This document shows, in pieces, positions 25,216 to 36,601 of a stretch of 64,000 nucleotides of DNA. Position 1 is the stretch's first letter, and each line of letters opens with the position of its first letter. The notes beneath the pieces are model-generated. The model searched no databases and was not told the DNA's origin. It was given only the letters and a program-made list of their open reading frames with translations. The position numbers and the translations under genes are program-made. Source of the DNA: Symsagittifera roscoffensis (Eukaryota; Xenacoelomorpha; Acoela; Convolutidae); contig NC_087067.1 of NCBI RefSeq assembly GCF_963678635.1, positions 4,223,072 to 4,287,071 on the forward strand, given 5' to 3'.

Positions 25216-25799
25216 ATTTTACGGAAGAACTTTGCATAAAACTCAGTTTCTGATTGAGCAACACAAAGAAATAAAATGAGGCAAAAACTAAATCTTAGCC
25301 GAGCCCAACGTGCCAGTCTCTCAACAGAAGATAAAAACTACACAAAAAATTTCGAGGTTTGAAACTCTATTACTGTGTTTCCTGTAACTTTCTCTCCTCA
25401 AATTCGAGACAGCAGAGAGTTACTCTTAGTGGGAACCAACACCGGAAAAGGGTTGCCTCATACTAAAAATTACAAATCACTGACAAGAATTTGAAGACGC
25501 GAAGTCCAAATCTGCAGATCCAAAGCACACTTCATGTCAGCTCCGAGAAAACATTACATATTTACATCTAAAAACAAACTAAGAATGTACGAAAATGCAC
25601 ATAAAAATAGAATGCAAGTATATCATAACTTCTATCCGTGCGACAAAAATCAAATTTTAAGACCACCATCGGAACCAGAAAAAATTATTGATAATAGCTA
25701 GCTTGACTGGTAGAAGAGAAAGGACCATTTCTCAACGAAATTTTATCAGATTTCAGAAAAATGATATGGTTGAGCTTCTCTTGAGCAGTTTCGTTGATT

Positions 25800-26075
25800 C
25801 CTAAATGCTTTTTTGAAAAAATTTTGAACAAAAAGTTTGATTATGGAAAAAAATGTTTATCATAGCATTTTAATAGAATGGAACTTGTACGATAATAATT
25901 TTTTAATCAAGAATTTAAATGATCAAAATGGTTCCAATTATTTTAAAAAATCTATATAGGTTCATTTGAACTTCCTAAATGCTTTTTTTGAAAAATTGTT
26001 GAACAAAAAATTTATTTATCGCAAAAAATAATTATCATAGCATTTTCATAAAATAAAAATTGTATGATAAACATT
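25800..26075 (+). repeat. Imperfect direct repeat of ~180-bp spacing
   Basis: 'cctaaatgcttttttgaaaa' with 'gaacaaaaa', 'tttat' and 'tcatagcattttaatagaat' (25800-25880) recurs at 25975-26060 with modest divergence. Confidence 0.6.
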
Positions 26076-26939
26076 TTTGTCAAAAAACAAAATGAAAAAT
26101 GGGCCAACTTGATCTGATTTACCAAAAAACGAATCAAATTTGTTTAAACTTGCCAAAAAATTTCATTTTAAAGGTTTTACTGAAAAAAAAATTAAAATTT
26201 TACTGATGATTTGTATTAGATGTACTCAAGCAAAATCTCAATTTGCATTTAACTGTCTGTTTTATATAAAAGCAAAGTAACTGTTTGTTTTTCGCATCAA
26301 GGTTAACATTAATTAAATTGTTATCCTATTATGACATTATGATTGGGTTCAGAGTTATTCTTTATAAAAATTTCAAGTTATGCTTGGAGAGTGTCACAGT
26401 TTTGATTGAGATTTGACAACTTTTTCCTTGGATTTTTTTTGAAATATCAGAGTATACCACTAGCCAAATTGTATAATCTGTAGATTTTTCTCAAACAGAT
26501 TTATTCAAATTAAATGAACTCTGCGGGTTTTCATCAATAAATGCGGTCTGCAAAATTGGCATCGTACGCGGTAATTTTGTGACATTGATGGCATGCTTGA
26601 AGTAATTGCTCGCAATAGGCATTTTTAAAAAGAATCATTAACCTTCAATAATTGTATTTGAAAAGAGTTAAAGCAATTACATTCCGAGTGATTGGTTTTA
26701 TTTTTCGAGGGAATAGTTCGGAAAGCAAGTCGTTAAAAGTACTTCAGTTGTCTACTCAATTAGAATACATTTTTCTTAAAGAACTTCTTTATCAAAATCT
26801 TATATATACTAGTATCGAGGTTTTTCCATTAGGAAAATTCATTCAGATAAGTAATACTAAGTAATGTTTCTATTATAAAACTTCAAAAAAAAACGTCATT
26901 TTCGTGGTATTTGAAACTCAGCAGGACTTAACAAAGTGT

Positions 26940-27415
26940 AACAAAACTGCTCGTATATCAAAGCCCTGGTTTTTCACGTTGCATTTTAGGGCATTATAAA
27001 AGACTTTTGGTTGAAAAAATGTTTTTTTTTCATTGTTCCAAAATTTATCACCCCCACTTTCTAATGTAAACTAAAAAGCGATACATTTATCGTAATCTAA
27101 TAGCACGACCAAATGACTGGCCTTATTACAATTTGGAACGCATCAATCTGTCACTTAAGCGTGTTATGAGAACGCAATATTTTGCTCGTTAATTATCTCA
27201 ATTTGACCAAGTTATCAATTCTTAAACCCCCATAATTTTGCGAAAAATGATCGCAGGTTAAATATGTTTATCAATATAAGCTCAAAAAAACAACTTTCTT
27301 CAGATGGTATAGAAAACTTGTCAGAAAAGATTAGCTAAAAAGTGGAAAACTGACTGAATAAAAAACCACCCCAAAAAATCCGCCCTTTCTTCGAAAATAA
27401 GAAGACAAAAACTTA
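26940..27415 (-). repeat. R500 repeat, near-full diverged copy
   Basis: On the minus strand the 3' end is at 26945 ('gatatacgagcagttttgtt'). The internal blocks follow in order: 'atgcgttccaaattgta'-like, 'gggggtttaagaattg', 'acctgcgatcattttt' and 'gactgaataaaaaacca' reversed near 27350. The 5' hairpin is degraded to 'cttcgaaaataag'. Non-coding. Confidence 0.65.
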
Positions 27416-30400
27416 GAAATGGTAAATCCATGCTATTATAAGCTCGAAATCTCATGTAAAAATTTTTCAAGCCTAATTTAGAGTGAAAAGAAAAAATTCA
27501 AAATGATAATATTGAGCTCATTCGCTGATTAAAACTCGTAGAATTTTAATATTTAAGTTGTTTTACACGATCGTTCGACATTTTGTTGCGTAAACTTTAT
27601 TTTAGATAGAAAAGACGGTCCAACAAACCAAGTTTTGGAACATAATAGGCCGAAATATTTATGATAGCAGGAGGCCGTGCATTGATAATTCGACAAAAAT
27701 TCATAAAAATTTTCAATTGGAGTTTTGTGCAAGTTGATTCAAAATTTCAGCACACTTTTTTTGAATTTTCATATTGGTGGTATAAAAGTGTTTTTTTTTC
27801 TGAAAACCAAATCGCATACAAAGGCAAATTGCGAAAATCAAAAAGTGTAGATTAACTGCTAAAGTTATACCTGGCTGAAAAAACATGTATGCATTTTAAG
27901 CCAGTTATGGTAACGCACATATGGTACTCTAGACTTTTTGTTTATTATCATAATCGCATTGTACGCAATTTAGTTTTCAGAAAAGAACATGCGATGTCAT
28001 ACCTTTGATATGAAGATTCGAAAATTTTGAAAGTTAATCTGAAAATTTAAAGAAATATTTTAGTAACCATTGGGACAGAAAAACTATGTTGTCGAAAAAT
28101 TCTTTTTGTTTTTACTATTGTTTGACTGCCCTCACATTGACATCAAGTGTCCTTTCTTTAGGTTTCTCGTTTCCTGGCAGCGTCCGATTTAGAATATCAC
28201 ATAACTTCAGCATTTTGTTTTCGAACAATACAATTAATCTTGCATCTTACAGCAAGGCATTCATTACCAATATGCTCAATTCCATGTCTTGATTGTTAAA
28301 AAATTACTACTCGATCAATACAGTAGTATCAGTTTTAGACGGAGAGTAGTGGGGGGGGGGGTTTAATGGCAGCAGTTCAATCGTCTGCAGTTACCCTCGC
28401 AATTCGGTACTGTTGTAAGTGGCTACACTCGCCACCCCGACTTCTGGTATTATTTTAGGCGAACATCCAGTTCTAGCCAACCAACACTTATTTCTTAGTA
28501 AACTCGCATCTGACACGAATATTTAGGAATTTGATAGAGGAGCGCACGCCCAAAAACACATTTTTTTAATCAATATTTTCCTCAAGTGCAATATTTCATT
28601 AATTTGAGAAAATTATTTACAGACGACAAAGAGCAGTCAAATTGTTCAGGATTTCGCCCTGATACGAGCAGTTCTGTTGTTTTCAAGCTTGGCTTTGTAA
28701 CACTCAATGCAATAACTTATATATAAACATTACAATAGCTGATTGGAACCTTCAGGGCTTGGTTGAAAAAAATATCCTCCTGTAAGTTTTTTATGCAGCA
28801 CTCCGTCCATTGGAGTTCTAGGAAAAATATATATAATTATTTCTCTTGAAAATTTTGTCCTTTTGCAAAACGTTGTTCTTCAGACTTGGTCAATGATTGA
28901 CAGGCTTTTTAATAAACAGTTTGTTTCGGAACTGGCATACATGTTTGCAGTACGTATCATTCCGATTGTCGGTTGTGCGCATTACACCTTCCAAAATGAA
29001 CGAACTAAAAATCGGCAATCAATTTTATAATGGTCAAGAATCTACTGGCATTCTAAAATTGGACCGAATTTTTCATTTTTTTGCTTAGAAAAATTGGTGC
29101 GCACAGGGCTTAGTCTAGAATCCAGTTTCTTTCCGTTCGAATACTGGATATATCGAAATAAGTGTGTTTGGAATGTTCTAATCAATAATCCTGTTGTAGT
29201 GAATTGGTCGACAAGTTTGTGATCTGAAAACGAATTAACTTTTATCCAAAACTTTCTCAAAGGCTATAAAATGCCCTGGGTGAAATTGATTTAAAGTGAT
29301 ATGTTTTCAAAACTAACAACCTTAGGGCGTTTTCAGTTTGAAATCGGATTCAAGAGTATTTGTGTTTTTAACTTCATTTTATTTCCACAACGAATACTAG
29401 TTTTGACCAAATCCTAAAACCTGAACTGAGAATTGAGTTCCGTTACCAAATAAGTCAGTTATTTCTTCTGAAACATGAAAAATTTGGTTTTTGATCATTG
29501 ACAATTTTTTCATCACGTTTCGATTGTTTATTTTCTAAAAGCGATGAACTGTCTTTGTTGTAAATAGTAATTTTAGCTTCAAGTTATTTTGCGACGCGAG
29601 ACAAATTATGGTGTTGCAGAGCGCAGAGGTATAAATCAAAGTCAGATCGACGTGTTTATAAGATTTCCGCAAAATTACGTGAACGCTTTTTTGGAGTTTT
29701 TGGCTGGAATTCGTATTTTCGGCTCTCAAATTTACTGGGAGCGCTCTTTTTCAGCCACTAAGCTTCAAATGAATGAAAAATCATCATATTTCAAGTGAAA
29801 AATTTTGTGCATATTACAGTAAATGCGTTTATTTTCATTTGAAAATCTCAATAATTAATCAGATGTTTTGATGAACGTTTTAAAAATAACGAGCTGTGCT
29901 GTTTTTTCATGAGATATTTTTTAACTTCAGATATATTTTCAAGCGCACTATGATTGCCTATTATAATCGGCAATTTTGTGACCGAAAAATGAAAATTTGC
30001 ATATTTCATATCAATCACTGGGATATTTACCAAGGATCGATTATCTAATCGAATCAATTTTCTGCTCTTAATTGAAATGTTACGAGGTGAAAAAAACGCC
30101 TTGCTGTTTTCGTTGTCGCTTTTATGAAGTGCGTCTATTTCTTATTTCGCTACAAGAGTGTTCTTATTTGTCTTTGATTGTAATGTTCTGCACTTTCCAT
30201 TAAGTGATGATAGTTTTGAACCATTTTTCTTTTTGAAAAGTATGTTTGTTCACTCCATCCAAATAAGAAACAAACAAAGAAATTTTTTGTATTTCCGACT
30301 TCAAACTCAAATAGCTTCGAAAACAATTTTTTAGCAGCAATTTTTCTCTCAATTCTTATTCTAGATGTTTTTTTTATGTTTTGAGCAAGAAAAGGACTAT

Positions 30401-31350
30401 TTGTATTTTGTAATATATAAATACGGCCATACTATAAATTATAATGATCACAATTATAGTTAACTCAATAGTGCGGCTTGATACTATGGTTCACAAATTG
30501 TTATCATTACGCTTGAACTTCCCTACTTGAAGATGAAAATAATTTTTATTAATTCTTTGTGCCTTCAAATAAGTAGTCTATTTTATGAATTTTTATTCTC
30601 TTGGGATCTTGAAGAACATTTTACAGGTTGATTTTCTTGTCCTTTTGCCTGAATAAATGCCTTTTTTTCAGACGAATATTCGCCAAATGAAAATATGTCA
30701 CTTACCATTTTTTACTTACCACGCTTTGTGTCCACCCGAATTTACGCTTTATCTTTTTATGGAATTAAAACAAGCATTGAGAAAAAAATTGATTATTTTA
30801 TGTCGAATTTGCATCAAGAAATATTTTTAAATAGTGTACTGAAGTCTTGAAGCAGAACAGGCTGAAAAATCAGTCTGAAAATCAACTTCAAATGCAAAAT
30901 AGGCTCGTCAAGGGCCTAAAACAGGACCCCAATCCATTGATTAAAACAAGTGTCCCTTCTTCAAATTACAAATCTGGCACCCTTTCTTCTCATTCAAGGT
31001 AAGAAGCACCAAAAAACGGAATATTTTTGCAAGAAAGTATAAAAAGTGATCCATTTGTCTGTCTTGCACCGTAGTCCGACCCCCTTCTGAAAGTTATTTT
31101 TCACGCATAATCACAAATTATTCATTTTTATTACCTGTCAGCCGGTAGTTTATTTTGCTCTCAGAATCTATAACTTTTGACTCAAGAAAAGCATTTGATG
31201 AAAAGTGGAAAAAAGTCCCAAAATAGTCATGTCTTGGTACAAAAGCGTCTTTGATTTTTTTTGAAGAATCTGATAACACTGTTGAAGCTCCCGCTCTCAA
31301 ACGTTAACCTTTGTAATGCTTTCATAGTAGCTGTATCCAAAAAAAAACAA
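27416..31350. other. AT-rich stretch, no gene seen; R500 3' end at 28640-28683
   Basis: At 28640-28683 'ttcgccctgatacgagcagt' is a well-kept R500 3' terminus without a clear body. A run of ten G lies near 28352. Short frames at 28086, 28897, 29589 and 29848 show no motif and low-complexity composition. Confidence 0.5.
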
Positions 31351-31632
31351 GAAAATTCTGATCATTTTGACCGCGATAAAGCTGAAATATGTCATATTCG
31401 ATTGTAAAATTGTTCTTTTTTTGCTTCAAATATACTCCCTCCAGATGCTAGATCCGACAAAATAAAAAGATCAGAAAACTCTGATCATCAGAAAATTCAT
31501 CAAGAAATCATCAGAAAATTCTGATCATTTTGAAGGCGATAAAGCTGAAATATGTCATTTTTGATTGTGAAAATGTTCTTGTTTTTTTGCTTCAAATTTA
31601 CTCCCTCCAGATGTTAATCCGACAAAATAAAA
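31351..31632 (+). repeat. Direct duplication of ~120 bp, offset 163 bp
   Basis: 'gaaaattctgatcattttga' through 'ctccctccagatg' and 'ccgacaaaataaaaa' appears at 31351 and again at 31514 with few changes. Between the two, 'gatcagaaaa' and 'catcagaaaat' are further short repeats. Confidence 0.85.
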
Positions 31633-31653
31633 AAAACGCCATTTTTTTTCGAC

Positions 31654-32095
31654 GCCATTGATTTTGCAATTCAAAGTTCTGTGAGAATATATCGAGTAAA
31701 AAATAGTCTAGCTTTTTCAGTCGTGATTCGAATGAAATTAAGCCTTGTCTCAATGTCAAGGAAAAAAGGTTAGAGCAATTAACTTTGAACGAATAAAGGT
31801 ATCGTCAATTTGATACCACTAATTTTAGCCATTGATTTTGCAATTCAAAGTTCTGTGAGAATATATCGAGTAAAAAATAGTCTAGCTTTTTCAGTCGTGA
31901 TTCGAATGAAATTAAGCCTTGTCTCAATGTCAAGGAAAAAACGTTAGAGCAATTAACTTTGAATGAATAAAGGTATCGTCAATTTGATACCACCAATTTT
32001 AGCCATTGATTTTGCAATTCAAAGTTCTGTGAGAATATATCGAGTAAAAAATAGTCTAGCTTTTTCAGTCGAATGAAATTAAGCCTTGTCAACAA
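31654..32095 (+). repeat. 174-bp tandem repeat, about 2.5 copies
   Basis: 'gccattgattttgcaattca' starts copies at 31654, 31828 and 32002, an exact 174-bp period. Copies differ at only a few positions, so the expansion is recent. The third copy lacks 'tgattc' and breaks off after 'aagccttgtc'. Each unit contains 'gtatcgtcaatttgatacca', a partial inverted repeat. No coding frame. Confidence 0.92.
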
Positions 32096-33499
32096 ATTAA
32101 GCCTTGGACTAAGCTTTAGCAAGAACTAGCATTTTAGCTCTACTAATGATGTGAACGACATCTCTTCGGAAATTACAGATTGCGATAAACATCTGTGCGG
32201 CAAAGTTTCATTAAAATATTACTTTTCAGTTTTGAAAGGAACGAAAAATTCAAGATGAATTTTTATATTTTCAAATCTCGAAAATATTATGAGAAGAGTG
32301 AAGAAAAATCTAACTACAAATAACATAAAAAACTGAAAATTAAATTTAAATGGTATTTTTGTAATATTAAAATTTTAAATGGTTCATCGAACGTATGATA
32401 CTTAAACTGTTTAAATCAGGGTTATTATTGAAAAATTAATGGTATCAAAATTTCAAAAACACAGAAGCAACCAGAATAAGCATTGTTTTGCCCGCAATAT
32501 CGAAGAAAATTTTTTTTTTCAAAAATCATGCCACAAAGTTATTACGCAATCAGACAGTAAAGAGTTCTAACTGTTCCAATCTTTCTTTCAATTTGTTGAT
32601 ATAATATTTTCAAGAATATGATATAAAAATTTTTCTGACAGGATTTTTGCTAAAAAAGGATAAAGTCTTCGACAAAAACGCTTTCTCCGTTTTATCTGCC
32701 CACACGCTTCAAAGAAATGTGTTAACCCCCTTAAGGTACAAAGAAATGTGTTTACCCGCGTTTAAGTAAAGCGAAAACAAATTCAGTCATTTTAGATTTT
32801 TGTGGTTTAAATGTTGTCAACAAAATTAATTCGTATGCTACCCTCAGACAACAACATGCTTCAATTATAAGATCAAGTTATTTATAATTCATTTGAAATC
32901 AAATAAAACGGGTTTTCTTTCAATTTATTTCTGCAAACTGTTTATACAGACGTATCTACATGCATACAAGCATAATGAGCTCTATTTTGGACTAAGCTTT
33001 CCAAAATATGTTCAAAGGCTCTTTTGACCTACGATTCCAAAATTTTGTCTGCAGCGCATAAAACTGCATCAAAATCTATACTTCAAAGGTTTTTTTATAG
33101 CTCAAAAAATTTTAGCAATTCCTAGATTCTTCCCTGCAAGCATAAAAACATAAGGACATCAATTTATTAAATTTTTATCCCTTCACTTTTGACGAATCAT
33201 CCAGTTGTGCCTAAATAAAGTAAGAAAAAAGTGTATAAGAAAAGGAAGAGTAACAATTTAGAATTGCGCAGAAAAAAATTGAAATTGGACAACGTGAAAC
33301 TTTAGTTAAATAAATGCAAACGACTTTGAGTGAAAACAGAAGAAGAACAATTTTCAATGATTTAATTACAACAGTTTTTAATGTTTCATTACATAATAGC
33401 ACTATAATCCATTATAAAATTGTTAATATAGGTTACTTTTTGAATTTGTAGACACTGATGATGAAATTCAAACATAATCATTTTTTATCTATGGAAATC
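32096..33499. other. AT-rich stretch, no gene seen
   Basis: A local duplication, 'caaagaaatgtgttaacccc' versus 'caaagaaatgtgtttacccg', is at 32711-32760. Nothing else recognised. Confidence 0.45.
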
Positions 33500-33665
33500 T
33501 AGCGCGGCTGGCGAGTCGTATGACGGAAACATGACCAAATGACTTGCCTCCATTCATCTTGGAACGATTTAAGAGCGTTGTGAGAACGCAATGTAACGCG
33601 CGTTAATTCACCCAAATCGGCAAAACAAATAGTTTTTAAACCCCCATAAGTTTTTGAAAAAAAAA
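33500..33665 (-). repeat. R500 repeat, internal fragment
   Basis: 'cttggaacgattt', 'gtaacgcgcgttaattcacc' and 'aaacccccataagttttt' match the minus strand of R500 (compare 43340-43460). Confidence 0.6.
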
Positions 33666-33723
33666 TCAGAGATGAAATTTATTTTTGCTTTGAGCTCCTG
33701 TTCACAATATCTTGAAGATGGTC

Positions 33724-34088
33724 AGGTTCGGATTTGGGGGGGGGGGGGTAGACCCTTTGCTGTTTCAAAGGGTCCAGACTTTGGTGTTTATAAGCGTTTA
33801 AGCGTTCCATTTTTGACCGACCGACCCAAGAAATTTTCTAAAGAGGCTTTTGGCGCCAATTTATACTAATTTTGAGGGGTAGCGCGCCAAAAAACGCGGT
33901 TTTTTTGGTGAAAATTTTTCAAAAAGTGCCCAAAACCGCTTTTTTGACTTGTTTTTCATAAAATTGACTGCGGTGCAAAACATGCTGTCGAAATAGGGTA
34001 ATCCTTGTAGTGTGTTCTGGTAGCGCTCGGAAACTCAATTTGGTCAACCTTACAAACGGTTGACAAAACTTTCAAAAAGGCAAGGTTA
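33724..34088 (+). mobile_element. hAT-type MITE, copy with eroded ends
   Basis: It starts CAGGTTCGGATTTGGGGG. The interior shares 'ccatttttgaccgac', 'ttttggcgccaatttatact', 'aacgcggttttttt' and 'gcgctcggaaa' with the copy at 63014. The 3' terminal repeat is not preserved. A short frame at 33654-33869 reads through it and is not a gene. Confidence 0.65.
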
Positions 34089-35726
34089 AAAATAGCCTAT
34101 AGACTAAAAAAGTTTGAAAAAAATGTTTTGATTGAAATTCGTTTTTTTTGACGAGTGCTCTTTCAAAATTTAGGGTATATTGGCACAGGGCATTGGGTAG
34201 ACATCACAGATAGGTCAAGTTTCCATTATGAGGGAAAACATTGTAACCATCCGAGAAACAGCTGTGCTAGGCAAAGAACCAACAGTTTTCTTAAATTAAG
34301 TCGAAAATACGTTTTCTTCAATTTGTTTAATGCTTAACCGATGCAATAGTTCTTTATAAGCGGCACTTTTTTATCTAGAAGCCATAATGGCGAGGTGGGA
34401 AAAACTTAACAAGATCCAGCAAACTATTGTAGAACGCTGTTATAATTTCATTTTCTTTTTCTTGCTTCGTTTAAAAACATTAATATTTCCTTAAAAGAGC
34501 AGATCTAAAATGCGAGAGCTTAAACAACGTAATTTCTAATTTCAAGTTAAGCCAATTTCAATTAACTGGGTATTATTTCTCGCTAATTAATTCAATGAGC
34601 AGTGACGCTGTCGTATTCACTTCGATTACGTCACCAGTGAATTTTTTTCAGTTTATCCAGTTTTTTCGTTAGAGAAGCAACTGAAGTGTTTTGTTTTTGT
34701 TATTTACATTTTTCTTTCTATAGTTTGACTAGAGCGCTATTTGTCACTTGTGATTTCAAACCATCTCCACAGAGTGTGACTTTAGTTTTTTTGGTTTCTA
34801 CCCCCCCCCCCCCCCCAAAACCGCAAAAACCGGAGAATAGCTTGTTTGACGTGTTTCACGAGTGTTCTGAAAATTTGGAGTGCGGCCAAAAGGTAGACTT
34901 GTCAAAAAAAAGACGACAATCAGAATCGAGATAGGACAACAAACGTGCAAAATATTTTTTCTTTTTTCGATTTTGATTGGCTTACGACGTGTCAACTTTA
35001 TGAAATCTGTGCTTTTTGCTACAGAACTTGAAAATTCAAACACGAGTGGACGATAGTAGGTCAACAGCATTTTTATAGAGCACCTTTCAATTATCTTCAC
35101 TCTCAGATTTAATAAGTTCTCCGATGAAAAAAATCGTCTTTAGTCTTTTTTTGTATGTTTCTGAATCAGTTTTCAATAACCACATCGAATCAACTCATCG
35201 AAACAAATCTTGCTTTTTGTTTTTTAAACTAAGCATTCATTTTAATCTTCCCTTCATGGTAGTTTGTTGCATTATAAGGCACACGCCCACGTTTTTTAAT
35301 GTATTTCTACAAAAATTCTTAGATACTCGCTAATTTACTGACTGCGTCTTTTGAGCATAGAGCTAATATGATTCACCCCAATTAGAGGGAAAAAATGCCC
35401 ACCAAAAAACTTTACTGTGTCTTTCTAACTCCTGCATCGGATTTTCATAAATAAAAACTGATTTTAAAGGAAAAATGTATTCCAAAAGGTTCATTATATT
35501 CCATTATTTTTGCACATTATATTGTCATTATAATCGATTACTTCGGTAAAAACACAATCCAATAAAATACTTTATAATGGATTGTAATCCCTTAAAAAGC
35601 TATTACTATGAGACGTGAGCAAACGGGGGGACGGTTGGGTGTAATTGGAAGCAGAGGGTATGTGTGGGGGGGGTTTAAACGTAGGCGAGGGTAGTGTCAT
35701 ATGCTGGAGGAATGACATGGAACTTA
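34089..35726. other. Stretch without a gene; poly-C at 34801 and ATTATAATCG-like repeats at 35505-35600
   Basis: A run of about 16 C lies at 34801-34816. Short frames on both strands around it arise from this low-complexity tract. At 35505-35600 'attataatcgatta' and 'ataatggattgtaatcc' belong to the decamer repeat that is abundant at 49.0-50.0 kb. Confidence 0.45.
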
Positions 35727-35731
35727 AAATC
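35727..35731 (+). repeat. Target-site duplication, left (AAATC)
   Basis: AAATC directly precedes the left LTR and is repeated exactly at 40060-40064 after the right LTR. Five bases is the usual duplication length for LTR retrotransposons. Confidence 0.9.
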
Positions 35732-35943
35732 TGTTGAGATGCCAAGAAACATGAACTGATTTACTTGAACTTAATCTTGAACTCTAGACATTAAATAATT
35801 GATACCAGACTAATGAGACGGTGCTACCATAATAAATACCAGTCAGCATCGTTGCTCACTTTACTCACTCTAAATTCATTCATCCCTTTCCTGCGACTTC
35901 GACTACCAACTACTGAATTCAAACTTCTACCATTCTTTCATCA
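35732..35943 (+). repeat. Left LTR of the copia element
   Basis: 212 bp, starting TGTTGAGATGCC and ending TTTCATCA. A TATA-like 'ataataaata' at 35829-35838 is a plausible core promoter for the element. It differs from the right LTR at one position in 'attaaataatt' and three in the stretch near 35900. Confidence 0.95.
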
Positions 35944-35960
35944 GGTTATGGGCCCAGTGC
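35944..35960 (+). promoter_or_regulatory. Primer-binding site, initiator tRNA-Met half-molecule type
   Basis: GGTTATGGGCCCAG follows the LTR with no gap. It is complementary to the anticodon arm of eukaryotic initiator tRNA-Met, not to a tRNA 3' end. Drosophila copia is the known case of such internal priming from a cleaved half tRNA, so this element very probably primes the same way (inference). Confidence 0.85.
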
Positions 35961-36085
35961 CCTGATACTTCAAGTTACATCTTCTGCCTTCCTCGCTGAA
36001 AAGCTAAGTAGATTTCCAACTTTCCACCACTGTTTCAAAGAAGTATATCTCTGAGTTTTCGCATCTATTTGTTTGACTGCAAGAG

Positions 36086-36601
36086 ATGGAGAAGCTGTCG
36101 CACCATCTAGTGTTCAGTGGAGAGGAGGAAGACTTTGCGTACTGGTCAGAAGTGTTCGAGGGATACATGCACAGAAAGAAGCTGCGAAAGGAACTGAGAA
36201 GAGGAGTCAACGGCCGAGCAGAAGTACGACATTTGGGCCGAGCTGATACAGTTCCTGGACAAACGATCCGTTATGATGCTGACGAGTGAGTGCCTGCTGA
36301 CGGACCTGCAGCGTGGACGCTTTTGAAGAGCCGTTTTGCGAGTGACAGTACACCGAGGAAGATGGCACTATTACAACAGCTGACGACTTTGGTGCTGAAA
36401 GAGAACGAAGAGATGATGGACTATCTCGTGCGTGCGGAGTCACTGACCAACAGCTTGAAGACTGCGGGTGAGGAAATTTCTGATTCTTTGTTGACTTCTG
36501 TTGTGCTTAAGGGTTTGCCTAAAGCTTTCGATTACTTTAAGACTGTTCATGATTTTTCTAAGGATAAGTCTACTTTTGCTGATGTTAAAAAAATCCCTTA
36601 A
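36086..36601 (+). pseudogene. gag: gag of the copia element, frame-disrupted
   Basis: It starts with ATG at 36086 (MEKLSHHLVFSGE). This encodes the capsid precursor of the UBN2/copia gag type. The frame is lost near 36200, where the gag-like reading (QKYDIWAELIQFLDKRS) moves to another frame for about 30 codons. It returns to the original frame after a TGA at 36287-36289 (GPAAWTLLKSRFAS onward). It ends at 36601, just past a run of seven A at 36587-36593. Codons up to about 36470 are G/C-rich and later ones strongly T-rich at third positions. Two compensating indels plus a stop mean no intact capsid protein from this copy. Confidence 0.85.

Larger units (their letters stand above)
21361..26939. 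other. Long AT-rich stretch, no gene seen
   Basis: No frame here carries a recognisable motif. Two patches share a short A/T-rich motif (next two entries). Short frames at 22247-22910 are rich in F, C, L and K and look random. Confidence 0.45.
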
